Shown here piece by piece: positions 5,779 through 6,607 of a stretch of 6,607 bases of DNA. How positions within the stretch are numbered: position 1 is the stretch's first letter; the number at the start of each line of letters is the position of its first letter. Both the position numbers and the translations under genes were made by a program. A model generated the notes under the pieces. It saw only the letters and a list, made by a program, of their open reading frames with translations, was not told the origin of the DNA and ran no database searches. Origin of the DNA: an uncultured bacterium (GTDB lineage Bacteria > Bacteroidota > Bacteroidia > Chitinophagales > CAIOSU01); assembly GCA_903861055.1 (NCBI GenBank), contig CAIOSU010000045.1:1-6607 (forward strand). Reading direction: 5' to 3'.

Positions 5779-5858
5779 CAGGGGGCTATTACTGTCTCCG
5801 GTTGGTAGGGTTAGGTGCTCGAAATTGATTTTTATTACCCATTGAATATTAGCATACC

Positions 5859-6607
5859 ATGAGCAAAGTTGACGTTATCCTCGAACCGAACGAAAGCCGT
5901 TTTGTATTATTCCCGATCAAGTATGACCAGATATGGAAGATGTATAAACAGGCAGAAGCGAGTTTTTGGACCACCGAGGAAATTGACCTGAGCCACGATT
6001 TGATTGATTGGGACAAACTGACCGACAACGAGCGGCACTTTATTTCGCACGTGTTGGCCTTTTTTGCCGCCAGCGATGGTATTGTGAACGAGAACCTAGT
6101 GCTTAACTTTATGAAAGACGTGCAAATACCAGAGGCACGTTGTTTCTATGGTTTCCAGATTGCGATTGAGAATATACACGCTGAGACTTACAGCTTGTTG
6201 ATTGATACCTACATCAAAAATCCGGTAGAGAAGGATAAGATGTTCAATGCTCTCCAAACCTTGCCTTGTGTAAAAAAGAAAGCCGATTGGGCAATGAAGT
6301 GGATTGACGAGGCGCCATCGTTTGCACACCGGTTGGTGGCATTTGCGGCCGTTGAGGGTATTTTCTTCTCGGGTAGCTTTTGCTCGGTATTTTGGTTGAA
6401 GAAGCGTGGCTTGATGCCAGGTCTTTGTTTCAGCAACGAGTTGATAAGCCGCGACGAAGGCTTGCACTGCGATTTTGCATGCCTATTGTTTGGTATGATG
6501 CAGAACCGCCCAAGCAATGAGGAAGTTACGAGCATTATTACCGATGCAGTAATGTTTGAGAAAGAGTTTGTAACGGATGCCCTGCCGGTATCATTAATTG
6601 GCATGAA
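5859..6607 (+). CDS. nrdB: Ribonucleoside-diphosphate reductase small subunit (class Ia R2), C-terminus cut by window edge
   Basis: The first 249 residues of the class Ia R2 subunit, which holds the diiron-tyrosyl radical cofactor and supplies the radical to NrdA for reducing ribonucleotides to deoxyribonucleotides in the cytosol. The sequence resembles the eukaryotic-type R2. Aligned to mouse R2 from memory, the metal ligands are D73 (ASDGIVNENL), E104 and H107 (IENIHAETYS), E166 (AVEGIFFSGSF), and E200 and H203 (RDEGLHCDFAC). The radical tyrosine is Y111, and the radical-transfer residues W37 (SFWTTEEIDLS) and D199 are present. The cofactor is thus the classical Y/Fe2 type. There is no ATP-cone at the N-terminus. 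The frame is open at the edge; full-length relatives have about 320-390 residues, so at least 70 residues are missing, including the C-terminal tail that binds NrdA. The ATG at 5859 fits the family start; no Shine-Dalgarno precedes it. nrdA is not in the window. Confidence 0.95.
   Translation, partial: MSKVDVILEPNESRFVLFPIKYDQIWKMYKQAEASFWTTEEIDLSHDLIDWDKLTDNERHFISHVLAFFAASDGIVNENLVLNFMKDVQIPEARCFYGFQIAIENIHAETYSLLIDTYIKNPVEKDKMFNALQTLPCVKKKADWAMKWIDEAPSFAHRLVAFAAVEGIFFSGSFCSVFWLKKRGLMPGLCFSNELISRDEGLHCDFACLLFGMMQNRPSNEEVTSIITDAVMFEKEFVTDALPVSLIGM

Larger units (their letters stand above)
5319..5858 (+). other. Long non-coding region upstream of nrdB, structured in its second half
   Basis: This 540-base stretch has no reading frame with coding character on either strand; the minus-strand frame at 5453-5758 crosses hairpins and resembles no known protein. 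The first ~170 bases (5319-5488) show nothing clear and no obvious terminator for the merC-like gene. From 5490 on there is an inverted repeat, a perfect -7 element, four hairpins including a terminator-like one, and repeated CCGG arms, all listed separately. If transcription starts near 5526, nrdB has a leader of about 330 bases. No known riboswitch core was recognised, including that of cobalamin, and no clear NrdR-box pair was seen. Confidence 0.55.

Noticed and set aside
5688..5858. Cobalamin riboswitch controlling ribonucleotide reductase
   Set aside because: The conserved B12-box and core elements could not be found, and a B12-independent class Ia enzyme alone does not call for one.
6096..6604. 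Two minus-strand frames antisense to nrdB
   Set aside because: nrdB carries all catalytic residues of R2 in the plus-strand frame, so the antisense frames are by-products.

Overview
This window reads as an ordinary chromosomal segment of a member of the Bacteroidota. Three things point there. A secreted protein ends in the gliding-motility-associated C-terminal domain, the type B sorting signal of the type IX secretion system (T9SS). Promoter-like sites match the Bacteroidota -7 element TAnnTTTG. Start codons mostly lack a clear Shine-Dalgarno sequence. The genus cannot be read from the sequence.

Layout, left to right. The extreme left (minus strand) holds the first ~26 codons of a protein that continues outside the window; it resembles a Bacteroidota protein family of unknown function. 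A 250-base divergent intergenic region follows, with two inverted repeats built from the octamer AATGTAAA. Then comes a complete metallo-beta-lactamase/beta-CASP protein with an RNA-specificity domain (352-1755, plus), probably an RNA nuclease. It converges on a WecE/RffA-type sugar-nucleotide aminotransferase (1843-2970, minus). Just upstream of that gene, on the same strand, is a 553-residue T9SS type B cargo protein (3039-4700, minus). Divergent from it is a small MerC-domain membrane protein (4887-5318, plus) with a good Bacteroidota promoter that leaves almost no 5' leader. A 540-base stretch without a gene comes next. It contains a perfect -7 element, several hairpins, a terminator-like stem with a T run, and repeated mutually complementary CCGG arms. 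It leads into nrdB, the class Ia ribonucleotide reductase small subunit (5859 to the right edge, truncated by the window).

The genes look like separate transcription units, not one pathway. The only same-strand pair is the T9SS cargo gene and wecE, with a 68-base gap holding a weak terminator-like hairpin. A functional link (surface protein plus surface sugar) is conceivable but not shown. No phage, insertion sequence, CRISPR array, tRNA or rRNA was seen. I found no convincing new multi-gene system. The parts most worth a second look are non-coding: the nrdB upstream region and the AATGTAAA dyads at the left end.
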